Origin: Alphaproteobacteria bacterium
Lineage (GTDB): Bacteria; Pseudomonadota; Alphaproteobacteria; Micavibrionales; Micavibrionaceae
Length of the DNA stretch: 64,000 nt
Assembly: GCA_023384135.1 (NCBI GenBank)
Contig: JAHDXS010000003.1
Span: forward strand, 502,728 to 566,727
Reading direction: 5' to 3'
Positions within the stretch are counted from its first letter, which is position 1; every line of letters starts with the position of its first letter. Shown piece after piece: positions 38,069 to 47,127 of this stretch. A program made the translations under genes and the position numbers. Under the pieces are notes generated by a model. The model had not been told where the DNA came from, did not search any database, and saw only the letters and a program-made list of their open reading frames with translations.

Positions 38069-39634
38069 ATGAATCTTGTAAAAGCCATGGCCACGGTCGC
38101 CGGGATGACGGGCCTCTCGCGGATTGCGGGGTTTGTGCGCGACATTATGACCGCCGCCATTTTGGGCGCGGGTCCCATCGCCGACGCGTTTTTCATCGCG
38201 CTCAAACTGCCCAACCTGTTCCGCCGCATCACCGCCGAGGGCGCCTTCAGCGTCTCCTTCGTTCCGCTCTATTCAAGGACGATCGAGGACGAGGGCGAGG
38301 AAGCCGCCGAACGCTTCGCCGGAAACGCTTTCGCGGTCATGTTCAGTATCCTCTCGGTCTTCACCGTTCTGGCCGTGATCTTGATGCCGTACATTTTGTA
38401 TGCCATCGCGCCCGGCTTTGCTGACGACCCGGTGCGCTATGAATACGCGGTCGAATTCTCAAGAGTATCGTTTCCCTATCTGCTCCTGATGTCCCTGACG
38501 GCGCTGCTGGGCGGTGTGATGAACGCGCATCATCGTTTTGCGCCGTTCGCCTTCGTGCCCACGTTGTTCAACCTCTCGCTCATCGGGGCGCTGCTCCTCA
38601 GCAGCCATTTCCACACCCCCGGCCACGCCCTCTCATGGGGATTGCTGGTCTCAGGATTTTTACAACTCGGCTTTCTCTGGTTTTGCATGAAGCGTGCGCA
38701 CATCAAAATCGTTATCACCCGCCCGAGGCTGGACGACAAGGTGCGCCGGGTTTTCCGCCTGATGGGGCCGGGGCTTGTGGGCGCGGGCGTAGTTCAACTC
38801 AATCTCTTTTTCGATATTATGATTGCGTCCTTTCTGGCCGAGGGCGCGATTTCTCACCTCTATTACGCCGACCGTCTGAACCAGCTTCCGCTGGGCGTCG
38901 TCGGCATCGCGGTGGGAACGGCCCTGCTGCCCATGCTTTCGCGCGCCCTCGCACGGGCGGTGAAGGAGGGGCAGGAAAACGGCGAGGCCCGCGACCTGTT
39001 TAATCGCGCTCTCGAATATTGCCTGCTGCTGGCTCTGCCCGCCGCCGCCGCTCTGGCCGTAATCCCGCTGACACTGATTACCGTGCTGTTCGAGCGCGGA
39101 GCCTTCACCGCCGCCGACAGCCAAACCACAGCAGCCATTCTGGCCTGCTATTCCATCGGCCTTCCGGCCTATATCGCCGCCAAGGTTTTTTCGACCGTGC
39201 ACTGGGCGCGCCAGGACACGAAAACCCCGGTGAAAATCTCGATCATCGGCGTTCTCCTGAACATCGTGGTGGCAATCTCCCTTGCGCCGTTCATGGGCGT
39301 GGTGGGGATAGCGCTAGCCACCGGCCTGACGGCCTGGGTCCAGTACGTCCTGCACGTACGGGCGGTGAAAACCCTGCCGCAAGCCAATCTGGACGAGCGT
39401 TTCCGCCGCAACTTTCCGCGCATCGTCGCCGCGACTTGTATAATGGCGGCGGCCCTGTATATACTCGCCGTGCTTTTGCAGGACTGGACCTTCGGCGCCT
39501 CCTCGGCCTATAAATTCGCGGCGCTGGCCATGATCGTGTCCGCCGGAGGGGCCGTATACGCAGCGTCGGTCTTGAGCCTTGGCATTTTGAGCATGAAAGA
39601 CATTAAAAGAAACTTGAGAAGAAAAAGCGCGTAA
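38069..39634 (+). CDS. murJ: Lipid II flippase MurJ (MviN)
   Basis: MurJ flips lipid II across the inner membrane in peptidoglycan synthesis. The 521-residue protein is polytopic with about 14 predicted helices. It has the family start TVAGMTGLSRIAGFVRDIMTAAILGAG-like run, RRITAEGAFSVSFVPLY, and the FERGAFT motif after helix 9. Length matches the family. trpS follows five bases downstream, so the two are co-transcribed, the usual alphaproteobacterial arrangement. Confidence 0.95.
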   Translation: MNLVKAMATVAGMTGLSRIAGFVRDIMTAAILGAGPIADAFFIALKLPNLFRRITAEGAFSVSFVPLYSRTIEDEGEEAAERFAGNAFAVMFSILSVFTVLAVILMPYILYAIAPGFADDPVRYEYAVEFSRVSFPYLLLMSLTALLGGVMNAHHRFAPFAFVPTLFNLSLIGALLLSSHFHTPGHALSWGLLVSGFLQLGFLWFCMKRAHIKIVITRPRLDDKVRRVFRLMGPGLVGAGVVQLNLFFDIMIASFLAEGAISHLYYADRLNQLPLGVVGIAVGTALLPMLSRALARAVKEGQENGEARDLFNRALEYCLLLALPAAAALAVIPLTLITVLFERGAFTAADSQTTAAILACYSIGLPAYIAAKVFSTVHWARQDTKTPVKISIIGVLLNIVVAISLAPFMGVVGIALATGLTAWVQYVLHVRAVKTLPQANLDERFRRNFPRIVAATCIMAAALYILAVLLQDWTFGASSAYKFAALAMIVSAGGAVYAASVLSLGILSMKDIKRNLRRKSA

Positions 39635-39638
39635 CACC

Positions 39639-40646
39639 ATGACCAAACGAATTTTATCGGGCATGCAGCCCACCAGCCAGCTCCACCTCGGAAACTATCT
39701 CGGGGCGTTGAAAAACTGGGTGAAGCTGCAAGAGGAGCCGGACGCGCACTGCCTCTATATGGTGGCCGACCTCCACGCCGTGACCGTACCCTATGAAAAG
39801 AAGGACCTGGCCGCCGCCACCCGCGAGATCGCCGCCGCCTTCATCGCCGCCGGGATCAATCCCGAAAAATCCCATATCTTCGTGCAATCCAGCGTCCCCG
39901 GCCATTCCCAGCTTATGTGGATGCTGGCCACCATGGCCCAGATGGGTAAGCTCGAACGTATGACGCAATTCAAGGACAAGGCCGGAAAGAACGCCGAGCG
40001 CGCCGGGCTGGGCCTTTTCGCCTATCCGGTCCTGATGGCCGCCGACATTCTGGTTTACCGCGCCACGCATGTTCCGGTGGGAGAGGACCAGAAACAGCAT
40101 CTGGAACTCAGCCGCGAACTGGCCTCCACCTTCAATACGCGCTACGGCGCAGACTTCTTTCCGCAGCCAGAGCCGGTCATCACCGGCCCGGCCCCGCGCG
40201 TCATGAGCCTGCGCGACGGCACACAGAAAATGAGCAAATCGGCGGAATCCGATATGACGCGGATCAACCTGACCGACGACGCCGACACCATCGCCAAGAA
40301 GATCAAAAAAGCCAAGACGGACGCCGACCCGCTGCCCGAAAAGCTTGATGACCTGACGGGCCGCCCCGAAGCCCTCAACCTCGTCACGATTTACGCGGCT
40401 CTGGCAGAAAAATCGAGGGAAGATGTTCTTAAATCCTTCAAGGGCCAGCAATTCTCGGCCTTCAAGCCTGCTTTGGTTGATCTGGCTGTTGATAAACTCG
40501 GCCCCATAACGGCCCGGATGAAAGATCTGATGAGCGATCAGGCCCAGATCGACAAAATCCTTGCCAAAGGCAACGAAAAAGCCAATGACGAGGCTGGCCC
40601 GGTGATCCGCGAAGCCATGAAAATCATGGGCTTTTTCCCCGGTTGA
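39639..40646 (+). CDS. trpS: Tryptophanyl-tRNA synthetase
   Basis: TrpS charges tRNA(Trp). The 335-residue class I synthetase has the HIGH-type motif in QPTSQLHLGNYLGALKNW, and KMSKS at residues 197-201. It also has the tryptophan-binding ADILVYRATHVPVGEDQKQH stretch. Length matches the bacterial dimeric enzyme. A short hairpin overlaps the stop codon. Confidence 0.96.
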   Translation: MTKRILSGMQPTSQLHLGNYLGALKNWVKLQEEPDAHCLYMVADLHAVTVPYEKKDLAAATREIAAAFIAAGINPEKSHIFVQSSVPGHSQLMWMLATMAQMGKLERMTQFKDKAGKNAERAGLGLFAYPVLMAADILVYRATHVPVGEDQKQHLELSRELASTFNTRYGADFFPQPEPVITGPAPRVMSLRDGTQKMSKSAESDMTRINLTDDADTIAKKIKKAKTDADPLPEKLDDLTGRPEALNLVTIYAALAEKSREDVLKSFKGQQFSAFKPALVDLAVDKLGPITARMKDLMSDQAQIDKILAKGNEKANDEAGPVIREAMKIMGFFPG

Positions 40647-40653
40647 CGGGGAA
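40635..40653 (+). terminator. Possible terminator after trpS
   Basis: TTCCCCG/CGGGGAA forms a seven-pair hairpin over the trpS stop. A T6 run follows only about ten bases later, so function is doubtful. Confidence 0.3.
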
Positions 40654-40788
40654 ACAAAGGAGTTTTTTCCTCACCCTCCAAATTCTGAGGTGCAAAACCC
40701 CAGATTATGGTTTATTATGACGGACATATCCGCCGTAGCCCGACTGCGGCAACACGATTGAGTTAACATATTTGGGATAGCGTTCGTT

Positions 40789-41445
40789 ATGGTCTTCTTC
40801 AAACGGTCTTTCATTCTCGCCGCTGTTTTTTGTGTTATCGGGGTCAGCTCCGCAAAAGCCGAGATCTTCTTTGTTGAAGATCAGGTAAATCGTTTCAGCC
40901 TGACATTTCCCGATCTCTGGTCCACCACAAACAACCAGAAGCCGGACGACAAGCTGACTTTGGTTGGCCCGGGCGAGCCCGATTTCGCAACGTGCCGCGT
41001 GCGTGTGCGCGAGGATCGCCGCTTCCTTGTCTACCCTCGCAAATTCGCAGACTCGATTCAGAAGATCGCTTACAGCAGAGATTTCTGGAACAGCTATCTT
41101 GGCGAATACGACGACGTGCAGGTCGATAACTTTAACGAGCCCGGTGGTCTGGGCAAGGGCTTCGGCAGCTTCACGGAAGCGACCTACACCACCGCCGAAG
41201 GCGCGATTATGCGCAAACGCGGCCTGATGTTCGCTTCCCTTTATCATGACCGCGCCTACATCGTGGATTGCTCGGCCGAAGCCAGCGTTTATTACAAATG
41301 GCGCCCCGCATTCATGAGCATCGTCAAATCGGTGGACTTCGAAAAGATCGTGCATGAACTGCCCAGCGGAAATTACCGCCCGTTCCTGCTGGACCCCGAA
41401 GTCGTAATCAACGGTGCCAAAAAGATCGAGACCACCCGCCACTAA
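40789..41445 (+). CDS. Secreted protein of unknown function
   Basis: The 218-residue product begins with a signal peptide (basic VFFKRSF, a hydrophobic core, and a likely cleavage after SSAKA, about residue 23). The mature part starts EIFFVEDQVNRFSLTFPDLWS and holds two cysteines (CRVRV, about residue 65, and IVDCSAEAS, about 163) that may bond. No transmembrane segment follows, so it is probably periplasmic. No named family is recognised; the FSLTFPDxW start resembles PsbP-like or DUF1795-like beta-sandwich proteins, which is a guess. Confidence 0.6.
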   Translation: MVFFKRSFILAAVFCVIGVSSAKAEIFFVEDQVNRFSLTFPDLWSTTNNQKPDDKLTLVGPGEPDFATCRVRVREDRRFLVYPRKFADSIQKIAYSRDFWNSYLGEYDDVQVDNFNEPGGLGKGFGSFTEATYTTAEGAIMRKRGLMFASLYHDRAYIVDCSAEASVYYKWRPAFMSIVKSVDFEKIVHELPSGNYRPFLLDPEVVINGAKKIETTRH

Positions 41446-41473
41446 GCTCTAGGCAGATTCAAAGAGATACAAG

Positions 41474-41504
41474 ACGGCTCCCGGGAAACTGTGGAGCCGT
41501 TTTA
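41474..41504 (+). terminator. Terminator after the secreted-protein gene
   Basis: ACGGCTCC and GGAGCCGT form an eight-pair stem with an 11-base loop, followed by TTTTA. It lies 29 bases after the stop. Confidence 0.6.
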
Positions 41505-41591
41505 CATCCCGAACAAATCGCGCGAAAGACCATTCCTTCCTTGTCAGAATCCTCCCCTTCGGGCATTGTCTAGCCATTGGGGAAAAGGGCC

Positions 41592-42503
41592 GTGCAAATA
41601 TATCTTCCCATCGCCGAAATGTCCGTTCCGATCGAGTTGATCGTTATCTTGGGCACGTTTGTAGGCTTTGTCTCCGGGGTATTCGGCGTCGGGGGTGGAT
41701 TTTTGACGACCCCGCTCCTGATTTTCATGGGTATTCCGGCCCCCGTAGCCGTGGGGACGCAATCCTGCCAACTCGTGGCATCGGGCATCAGCGGCGTGAT
41801 GGGATACTGGCGCAGGGGCAACGTCGATTTCCTGATCGGCACGGTGATGTTGGTCGGCGGGATGCTTGGCTCCGTTGTCGGCATCTTCTTTTTCAGCCTG
41901 TTCCGGTATATGGGGCAGATCGACCTCATGATTTCGCTGCTCTACATCATCCTTCTGGGCAGCATCGGACTGATGATGCTCTTCGAGGGCTTCTTCACGA
42001 TGATGAAGAAAAAAACCGTCCGCTCCGAATTTAACCGTCTTAAAAGTCCGCCGCTCATTGCGCGTTTGCCCTACAAGATGCGCTTCGCGCGCTCAAAGCT
42101 ATACATCAGTGCGCTGGTCCCCGGAGGGATCGGCTTCTTCAGCGGCTTCCTCGTCTCAACGATGGGGGTCGGCGGCGGCTTCCTGCTTGTTCCCGCGATG
42201 ATCTACATTCTAGGCATGCCGACACTGCTCGTGGCGGGAACGTCGCTGTATCAGATTATTTTCACCAGCGCCTTCGCGGCGCTCATGCACGCCTCGATTA
42301 GCCAGACCGTAGACGTGATTCTGGCCTTCTGGCTGATCGCCGGAGGGGTCATCGGCGTACAGCTGGGCGTACTGGTCTCCCGCCGCGTGACGGGCGCCCG
42401 CGCCCGGGTCATTCTGGCATTGTTGGTTTTGGGCGTCTGTCTGCAACTGGGCATACAGCTCTTTATCGAGCCCGCCAACCTGTTCGAGGTCGTCATCAAA
42501 TGA
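41592..42503 (+). CDS. TauE/SafE family anion permease
   Basis: The 303-residue protein is a TauE/SafE-type transporter with eight predicted helices. Both halves carry the family repeat: FGVGGGFLTTPLL near residue 31 and MGVGGGFLLVPAM in the second half, about 160 residues later. Members export sulfite, sulfoacetate or other anions. GTG 41592 is chosen because the product then starts MQIYLPIAE, as in relatives; a TTG lies 15 bases upstream. Its stop overlaps the ATG of the next gene, a TIGR02186 protein, a pairing seen in many alphaproteobacteria. Confidence 0.9.
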   Translation: MQIYLPIAEMSVPIELIVILGTFVGFVSGVFGVGGGFLTTPLLIFMGIPAPVAVGTQSCQLVASGISGVMGYWRRGNVDFLIGTVMLVGGMLGSVVGIFFFSLFRYMGQIDLMISLLYIILLGSIGLMMLFEGFFTMMKKKTVRSEFNRLKSPPLIARLPYKMRFARSKLYISALVPGGIGFFSGFLVSTMGVGGGFLLVPAMIYILGMPTLLVAGTSLYQIIFTSAFAALMHASISQTVDVILAFWLIAGGVIGVQLGVLVSRRVTGARARVILALLVLGVCLQLGIQLFIEPANLFEVVIK

Positions 42504-43264
42504 GGCGCGCCCGCACAGTATTGCACGTCTTGATGGTTCTCACGATCTGGCCCATGGTCGCCCATGCGCAGGAAGATCCGCCCAAAAAGGTGCTCAGCAT
42601 CGAACTGGCTTTCGACCATATCGACGTGACCTCCGGCTTCTCAGGAGCACAGATCGAAGTCTTCGGCCACCGCCGCGATAAATTCACCGACGTGGCCATC
42701 GTGGTGAAAGGCCCGGAGAAAAACATCATCGTCTGGAAAAAGGCGCAGATACTGGGCGCATGGATCAACCGCTACGGCATCCGCTACCGCCGGGTGCCGC
42801 TCTACTATGGTTACGCCCACACCGGCGGCGAGGTCTTTGAGAATCAGGAGACTATGGGCGAGATCGGCCTCGGCATAGACGGGTTGATGAAAGGCAAGGC
42901 GGACCTCAAAAACCCCGCCACCAAGACCGACGCCTATCAGGCCGCCTTGGTCAACTCCATGCGCGCCAAGAAGGTCTATCCCGAAGAGCCGCAGCAGCTC
43001 AACTTCATCAACGACTATTTCTTCCGCACGCGCTTCCTGCTGCCCGCGAGCGCGCCGACCGGAACCTACAAGATCCAGAGCTATCTCTTCAAGGACGGGA
43101 AGCTGATCGAAAGCGATACGGATACGATGAAGGTCGAGCAGGTCGGCCTCAACGCCTTCGTCCACGAAAGCGCGCAGGACCACGCGGTGCTCTATGGTAT
43201 CGTGAGCATCCTGCTGGCGCTGGCCAGCGGCTGGTTCGTAGGGATTTTACGCGTAAGGCCGTAA
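42500..43264 (+). CDS. TIGR02186 family membrane protein (TauE partner)
   Basis: The 254-residue protein has an N-terminal signal peptide (cleavage near VAHAQ, residue 23), a periplasmic domain with DVTSGFSGAQIEVFG and VVKGPEKNIIVW, and one C-terminal transmembrane helix (about 230-248). These match TIGR02186, whose genes regularly sit next to TauE permeases; the role is unknown, perhaps periplasmic delivery of the anion. It overlaps the permease stop by four bases. Confidence 0.85.
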   Translation: MRRARTVLHVLMVLTIWPMVAHAQEDPPKKVLSIELAFDHIDVTSGFSGAQIEVFGHRRDKFTDVAIVVKGPEKNIIVWKKAQILGAWINRYGIRYRRVPLYYGYAHTGGEVFENQETMGEIGLGIDGLMKGKADLKNPATKTDAYQAALVNSMRAKKVYPEEPQQLNFINDYFFRTRFLLPASAPTGTYKIQSYLFKDGKLIESDTDTMKVEQVGLNAFVHESAQDHAVLYGIVSILLALASGWFVGILRVRP

Positions 43265-43308
43265 GCGTTATAGTTAAAGGCATTTTTAAACAACAGAAGG
43301 ATCACGAT

Positions 43309-43773
43309 ATGGGCAGGAAGAAGGAGGAACAAAAAGGCGGAATTTACCTGCTGGTCGTCGATGTGACCGCGGAATTCAACGTGGCCGTCGATTACGCATC
43401 CGACTTTGCAAAGGCCAATAACGGCGAGATTGCCCTGCTGAACATTATCGAAATTGACCATATCGACCATTGGGGCAACATCGAGGGCAAGATGAAAAAG
43501 GAAATGCGCGCCCAGGCGGAAAAGATGATCTGGGAAGCCGCCGGCCGCATCACCCACCGCACCGGGCTGATCCCGATGGTCTGCATCGAGGAGGGCAAGC
43601 GCAGCGAGGCGATTCTGGAAACAATCAACCGCTACCCTGAAATCTGCATGCTGATCCTCGGCGGCGACTCGCAATCCAGCAACCCCGGGCCGCTGGTGAC
43701 CTATTTCGCCGGAAAGGGCCTCTCGCGCCTGCGCGTGCCGCTGATGATCGTACCCGGCCATCTGGAAGTATGA
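43309..43773 (+). CDS. Universal stress protein (UspA family)
   Basis: The 154-residue protein has the Usp fold: a first strand LLVVDVTAEFNVAVDYA, and the nucleotide-binding region LILGGDSQSSNPGPLVTYFAG near the end, a variant of the G-x2-G-x9-G(S/T) pattern that binds ATP. Its specific role is unknown. AGAAGGAT precedes the ATG. It lies between TIGR02186 and nfu, where many alphaproteobacteria have a Usp gene. Confidence 0.86.
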   Translation: MGRKKEEQKGGIYLLVVDVTAEFNVAVDYASDFAKANNGEIALLNIIEIDHIDHWGNIEGKMKKEMRAQAEKMIWEAAGRITHRTGLIPMVCIEEGKRSEAILETINRYPEICMLILGGDSQSSNPGPLVTYFAGKGLSRLRVPLMIVPGHLEV

Positions 43774-43845
43774 GGCTTGAATAAACCGCCCTAAAGGTTT
43801 AAACCTGCGCCGGATAACATAATATCGCAAGAAAGAAGGTCCGCC

Positions 43846-44415
43846 ATGTTCATACAGACCGAACCGACGCCCAACCCGGCCACCGTCAAATTCCTGCCCG
43901 GTCAGACCGTGCTGGAAGCCGGAACGATGGATTTCGCAGGGCCAGAGCAGTCTGGGCCTTCACCGCTCGCCAAGCGCCTCTTCGGGCTGCAGGGCGTAGA
44001 GCGCGTCTTTCTCGCCCGCGAATATATTTCCGTAAGCAAGGCCGCCGACACCGACTGGACCATGCTCAAGCCCATGGTTCTGGGCGTCCTCATGGATCAT
44101 TTCTCGACCGGCGCGCCGGTGCTCGACCCCACTTTCACCGCCGCCGAGACGAAGCCGACGGAAGACGGAGACGAAATCTCCGCGCAGATCCGCGAACTGA
44201 TCGAAACGCGCGTGCGCCCGATGGTCGCGATGGATGGCGGCGACATCGTATTTGAATCCTTCAAGGACGGCATAGTCACCCTCCAGATGCGCGGCGCCTG
44301 CTCGGGCTGCCCCAGCTCGACCATGACCCTCAAGAGCGGGATCGAACGGATGCTCCGCCACTATATCCCCGAAGTCACCGAAGTCCGCGCGGCCTCCGAG
44401 GACGACTGGGCATGA
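43846..44415 (+). CDS. Nfu-type iron-sulfur cluster carrier
   Basis: The 189-residue protein has the Nfu N-terminal domain (MFIQTEPTPNPATVKFLPG) and the NifU C-terminal domain with the cluster-binding CSGCPSS near residue 154. It receives [4Fe-4S] clusters from the assembly machinery and passes them to target enzymes. Length matches eukaryotic NFU1 and alphaproteobacterial relatives. GAAGGT precedes the ATG. tsaB overlaps its stop by four bases. Confidence 0.95.
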   Translation: MFIQTEPTPNPATVKFLPGQTVLEAGTMDFAGPEQSGPSPLAKRLFGLQGVERVFLAREYISVSKAADTDWTMLKPMVLGVLMDHFSTGAPVLDPTFTAAETKPTEDGDEISAQIRELIETRVRPMVAMDGGDIVFESFKDGIVTLQMRGACSGCPSSTMTLKSGIERMLRHYIPEVTEVRAASEDDWA

Positions 44416-45143
44416 TTCAGGCCAAACCGCGCGGCCTCATTCTGGCGCTGGATACCGCCATGGGCGGCTGCGCGGTCGGAGTCTATGATCCGCACACGCA
44501 AAAAACGCTCTCATCGTTGCAGGAGCCGATGATCACGGGGCAGGCCGAACGCCTCGTGCCGATGATCGAGCAGGTTCTGGAAAATTCAGGCGCGGCCTAT
44601 CAAGACCTTGCGGCGGTGGCCGTCACGCGCGGCCCCGGCGCGTTTACCGGACTGCGCATTGGGCTCGCCACGGCAAAGGGCCTCTCGCTCGCTTTGGATA
44701 TTCCGGCGGTCGGCGTCGAAACCTTCGAGGCGCTGATGAAAACACACAGGCGCACGGGAGCGGAGCAGGGCCGTGTCGCGATCCTGATCGAAACCAAGCG
44801 CACGGATTATTACGCCTGTATCTATGATGAGGAAGGGCACCCGGTCGCACAGGGCGCATCGCAATCTATGGAAAACGTTTTGAAGGATTTTGAGAATCAC
44901 CAAAATCTGACTCTCGCGGGCGACGCCGTAAGGCGGTTCGTTAGTGAAGCAAAGCAAAACGGCCTGTCACAGTCTTGGGTGATTACGGAAATATCTATGT
45001 GCGATCCGGCGGCGGTCGCGCTCTGCGCATTCGATAAAATGAGCGCGAACCCTCAGGAACGCGCCATAGACACGCAACCGCTCTATCTCCGTGCGCCGGA
45101 CGTGACCATGCCCGCAGTCAGCCGAAAGATAGTTTCACAGTAA
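44412..45143 (+). CDS. tsaB: tRNA threonylcarbamoyladenosine synthesis protein TsaB
   Basis: TsaB is the dimerising scaffold for TsaD in making t6A at position 37 of ANN-reading tRNAs. The 243-residue ASKHA-fold protein has LALDTAMGGCAVGVYD at the start and VAVTRGPGAFTGLRIGLATAKGL (about residues 69-91), both typical. Its ATG overlaps the nfu stop. In many relatives rimI follows; here mucR does. Confidence 0.93.
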   Translation: MIQAKPRGLILALDTAMGGCAVGVYDPHTQKTLSSLQEPMITGQAERLVPMIEQVLENSGAAYQDLAAVAVTRGPGAFTGLRIGLATAKGLSLALDIPAVGVETFEALMKTHRRTGAEQGRVAILIETKRTDYYACIYDEEGHPVAQGASQSMENVLKDFENHQNLTLAGDAVRRFVSEAKQNGLSQSWVITEISMCDPAAVALCAFDKMSANPQERAIDTQPLYLRAPDVTMPAVSRKIVSQ

Positions 45144-45179
45144 ACATAAAATAATCGCAAAAAATAATTCTTATTTTGC

Positions 45180-45209
45180 TTGCATGAATAGTCGTATTGT
45201 GGATATTTT
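45180..45209 (+). promoter_or_regulatory. Candidate promoter of mucR
   Basis: TTGCAT (45180-45185) and TATTTT (45204-45209) are spaced 18 bases, 53 bases before the mucR ATG, in AT-rich DNA. MucR proteins prefer AT-rich sites and often repress themselves. A small GGGC-AAGA-GCCC hairpin follows at about 45216-45227. Confidence 0.4.
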
Positions 45210-45262
45210 CTACCCGGGCAAGAGCCCTTCAATAATATCAAATAAGCATACGGAAGAGTATA

Positions 45263-45691
45263 ATGGTTGAAAATAAAGCAGAAAAACTGAACGATGCAAT
45301 CGGGCGCGAGGATCTCCTCGCCATGACGACTGAGATCGTCGCGGCGTATCTCTCCAACAACACTCTGGCGGCTGGCGAAGTATCCGCTGTGATAGAGCAG
45401 GTTTACAAAACGGTCGCCAATCTGAACACCGAAACCTCCGTAACCGCTGATCGCCCGCAGCCCGCAGTGCCCATCAAGCGCTCGGTCACACCGGATTTCA
45501 TCATCTGTCTGGAAGACGGCAAAAAGCTGAAAATGCTCAAACGCCACCTGAAGACCGCCTACAACATGACGCCCGAGGAATACCGCGAGCGTTGGGGCCT
45601 GCCTGCCGACTATCCGATGGTCGCCCCGAACTACGCCCGTCGCCGCAGCAAGCTGGCGAAGGATATCGGTCTCGGCACACGTGGCCGCTAA
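45263..45691 (+). CDS. MucR/Ros family transcriptional regulator
   Basis: The 142-residue DNA-binding protein has the Ros/MucR domain: ICLEDGKKLKMLKRHLKTAYN, then MTPEEYRERWGLPADYPMVAPNYA and KDIGLG. The zinc ligands are incomplete: Cys82 and His95 remain, but the second Cys is Asp85 and the second His position reads Ala99/Tyr100. Some family members are known to fold with altered or no zinc. In Caulobacter, MucR proteins act with the CtrA cell-cycle circuit. GGAAGAG lies before the ATG. Confidence 0.92.
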   Translation: MVENKAEKLNDAIGREDLLAMTTEIVAAYLSNNTLAAGEVSAVIEQVYKTVANLNTETSVTADRPQPAVPIKRSVTPDFIICLEDGKKLKMLKRHLKTAYNMTPEEYRERWGLPADYPMVAPNYARRRSKLAKDIGLGTRGR

Positions 45692-45697
45692 AGAGTT

Positions 45698-46525
45698 CTA
45701 GGATAACGCCTTGCCGCGGTCTCTGGCTGCGCGCAGGGCGCTATCGAACAACTTCTGCATTGCTGCATCACCCATCAGGATATCAAGCGCCGCCTCGGTC
45801 GTTCCGCCGGGGCTTGTAACATTCTGGCGTAATTGAGAGGCCGGAATTTCAGGCGCGGATTCCGCCAGCGCCGCGCTGCCAATCACCGTCTGCCGCGCCA
45901 GCTTCATGGCCGTATCGGGTGGCAGGCCGAGCTTCTCGCCCGCCTTGGCGAGGGTTTCGATCAGAAGGAAGACATACGCCGGGCCGCTGCCCGAAACGGC
46001 GGTCACCGCATCCATAAGCACCTCGTTCTCAAGCCAGACGAGCATCCCCGAGCACCGCAGGAGTTTTCCAGCCGCACTTTTCTGTTCCGCGCTCGTATGC
46101 GCATTGGCAACCGCTGCGATCACGCCGCGCCCGATAGAGGCCGGGGTATTCGGCATGCTCCGCACGACCGGAGTTTTTGAACCCAAAATCTCTTCGAAAA
46201 CCTTGATCGGCTTGCCGGCAGCAATCGAAAGATAAAAAGTGCGCGAAAAAATATAGCCCGCAAGCTTCTGAAGCACCGCATTCAGGATTTGCGGCTTGAC
46301 CGCCACGATGACGACATCGGGATCTTTGTGGAATTGATCGGGAAGTTCCTTGAGGCTTTTCACCCGCGGATCGTTGGCAAAAGAATCGGGCAGGGGGGCC
46401 GGATCGACGACAATGAAATTCGAAGCAAGCTTTTGCGCCAACCAGCGCTCAAGCAGAGCGGAACCCATCTTGCCGCACCCCAGAAGAAGCAGCGTATCGA
46501 TCATTGTATCGTCTGCTTCGGTCAT
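45698..46525 (-). CDS. proC: Pyrroline-5-carboxylate reductase
   Basis: ProC performs the last step of proline synthesis with NAD(P)H. The 275-residue protein has the nucleotide-binding LLGCGKMGSALLE near the N-terminus, VRSMPNTPASIGRG, and the C-terminal signature VTSPGGTTEAAL. AAGGAGC precedes the ATG at 46525, so the seven extra N-terminal residues are kept. It forms a unit with ybjN (23 bases upstream) and ubiK. Confidence 0.95.
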   Translation of the reverse strand: MTEADDTMIDTLLLLGCGKMGSALLERWLAQKLASNFIVVDPAPLPDSFANDPRVKSLKELPDQFHKDPDVVIVAVKPQILNAVLQKLAGYIFSRTFYLSIAAGKPIKVFEEILGSKTPVVRSMPNTPASIGRGVIAAVANAHTSAEQKSAAGKLLRCSGMLVWLENEVLMDAVTAVSGSGPAYVFLLIETLAKAGEKLGLPPDTAMKLARQTVIGSAALAESAPEIPASQLRQNVTSPGGTTEAALDILMGDAAMQKLFDSALRAARDRGKALS

Positions 46526-46548
46526 CGGGCGCTCCTTTATGTTTTGGC

Positions 46549-47052
46549 TCAGGATTCTCCGGCCGTTTCCATGAGGGCCAGCGAGAGGCTCTCCGAATTC
46601 GCGGCTCCGGGCTTCGAAAGTAAATGGAAAACCGGATAGAAACGCTCACAATGGGCAAGCGATATGTCAATCAGATCCTCGAAATAAGCGTTGCTCTCGT
46701 TGAACTCATAGCCGCGCATCAGGCAGGTCTGGCGGTAGGAGGGGACCAGCGTCTTACGCGCGATCTCGAAATGCCCCATCCACGATTCTTCATTCATATC
46801 CAGCACGGCCGAGGCGGCCATACCCATATTGTCATGACGCAGGGTCATCTCATACTCACATGAAAACTGAAGGGCATTCAGATTTTTTTGCCAGACAAAC
46901 AGGAGCTTGTAATTGCAGGAACGTCCCTTGACCTGAACCATCAGGCAATCGTCGTCCGTGCGATCATAGACCCAGTTCTGGTCGCATAACAACTCTTCAA
47001 CACTGTCCAGAGGATTGACGGCGCTTGATGCGCTTTCCGTTCTTCCAACCAT
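46549..47052 (-). CDS. YbjN domain-containing protein
   Basis: The 167-residue cytoplasmic protein matches the YbjN fold: NPLDSVEELLCDQNWVYDR, then strands LMVQVKGRSCNYKLLFVWQ and LQFSCEYEM, and the helical C-terminus with CLMRGYEF. YbjN resembles chaperones of type III secretion in fold, and it is described as a sensory or stress regulator in enterobacteria; its role here is unknown. The ybjN-proC-ubiK order is common in alphaproteobacteria. Confidence 0.85.
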   Translation of the reverse strand: MVGRTESASSAVNPLDSVEELLCDQNWVYDRTDDDCLMVQVKGRSCNYKLLFVWQKNLNALQFSCEYEMTLRHDNMGMAASAVLDMNEESWMGHFEIARKTLVPSYRQTCLMRGYEFNESNAYFEDLIDISLAHCERFYPVFHLLSKPGAANSESLSLALMETAGES

Positions 47053-47127
47053 CGCTAACTAACCCCTAACGCTTAATCTTTTTCAACAAATCCGTAACAA
47101 AAAAACAAAATAAAATAATCTTCAGGC

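Noticed and set aside
43270..43290. CtrA-like TTAA...TTAA upstream of the universal stress gene
   Set aside because: The spacer is eight bases, not seven, and the AT-rich sequence can produce this by chance.
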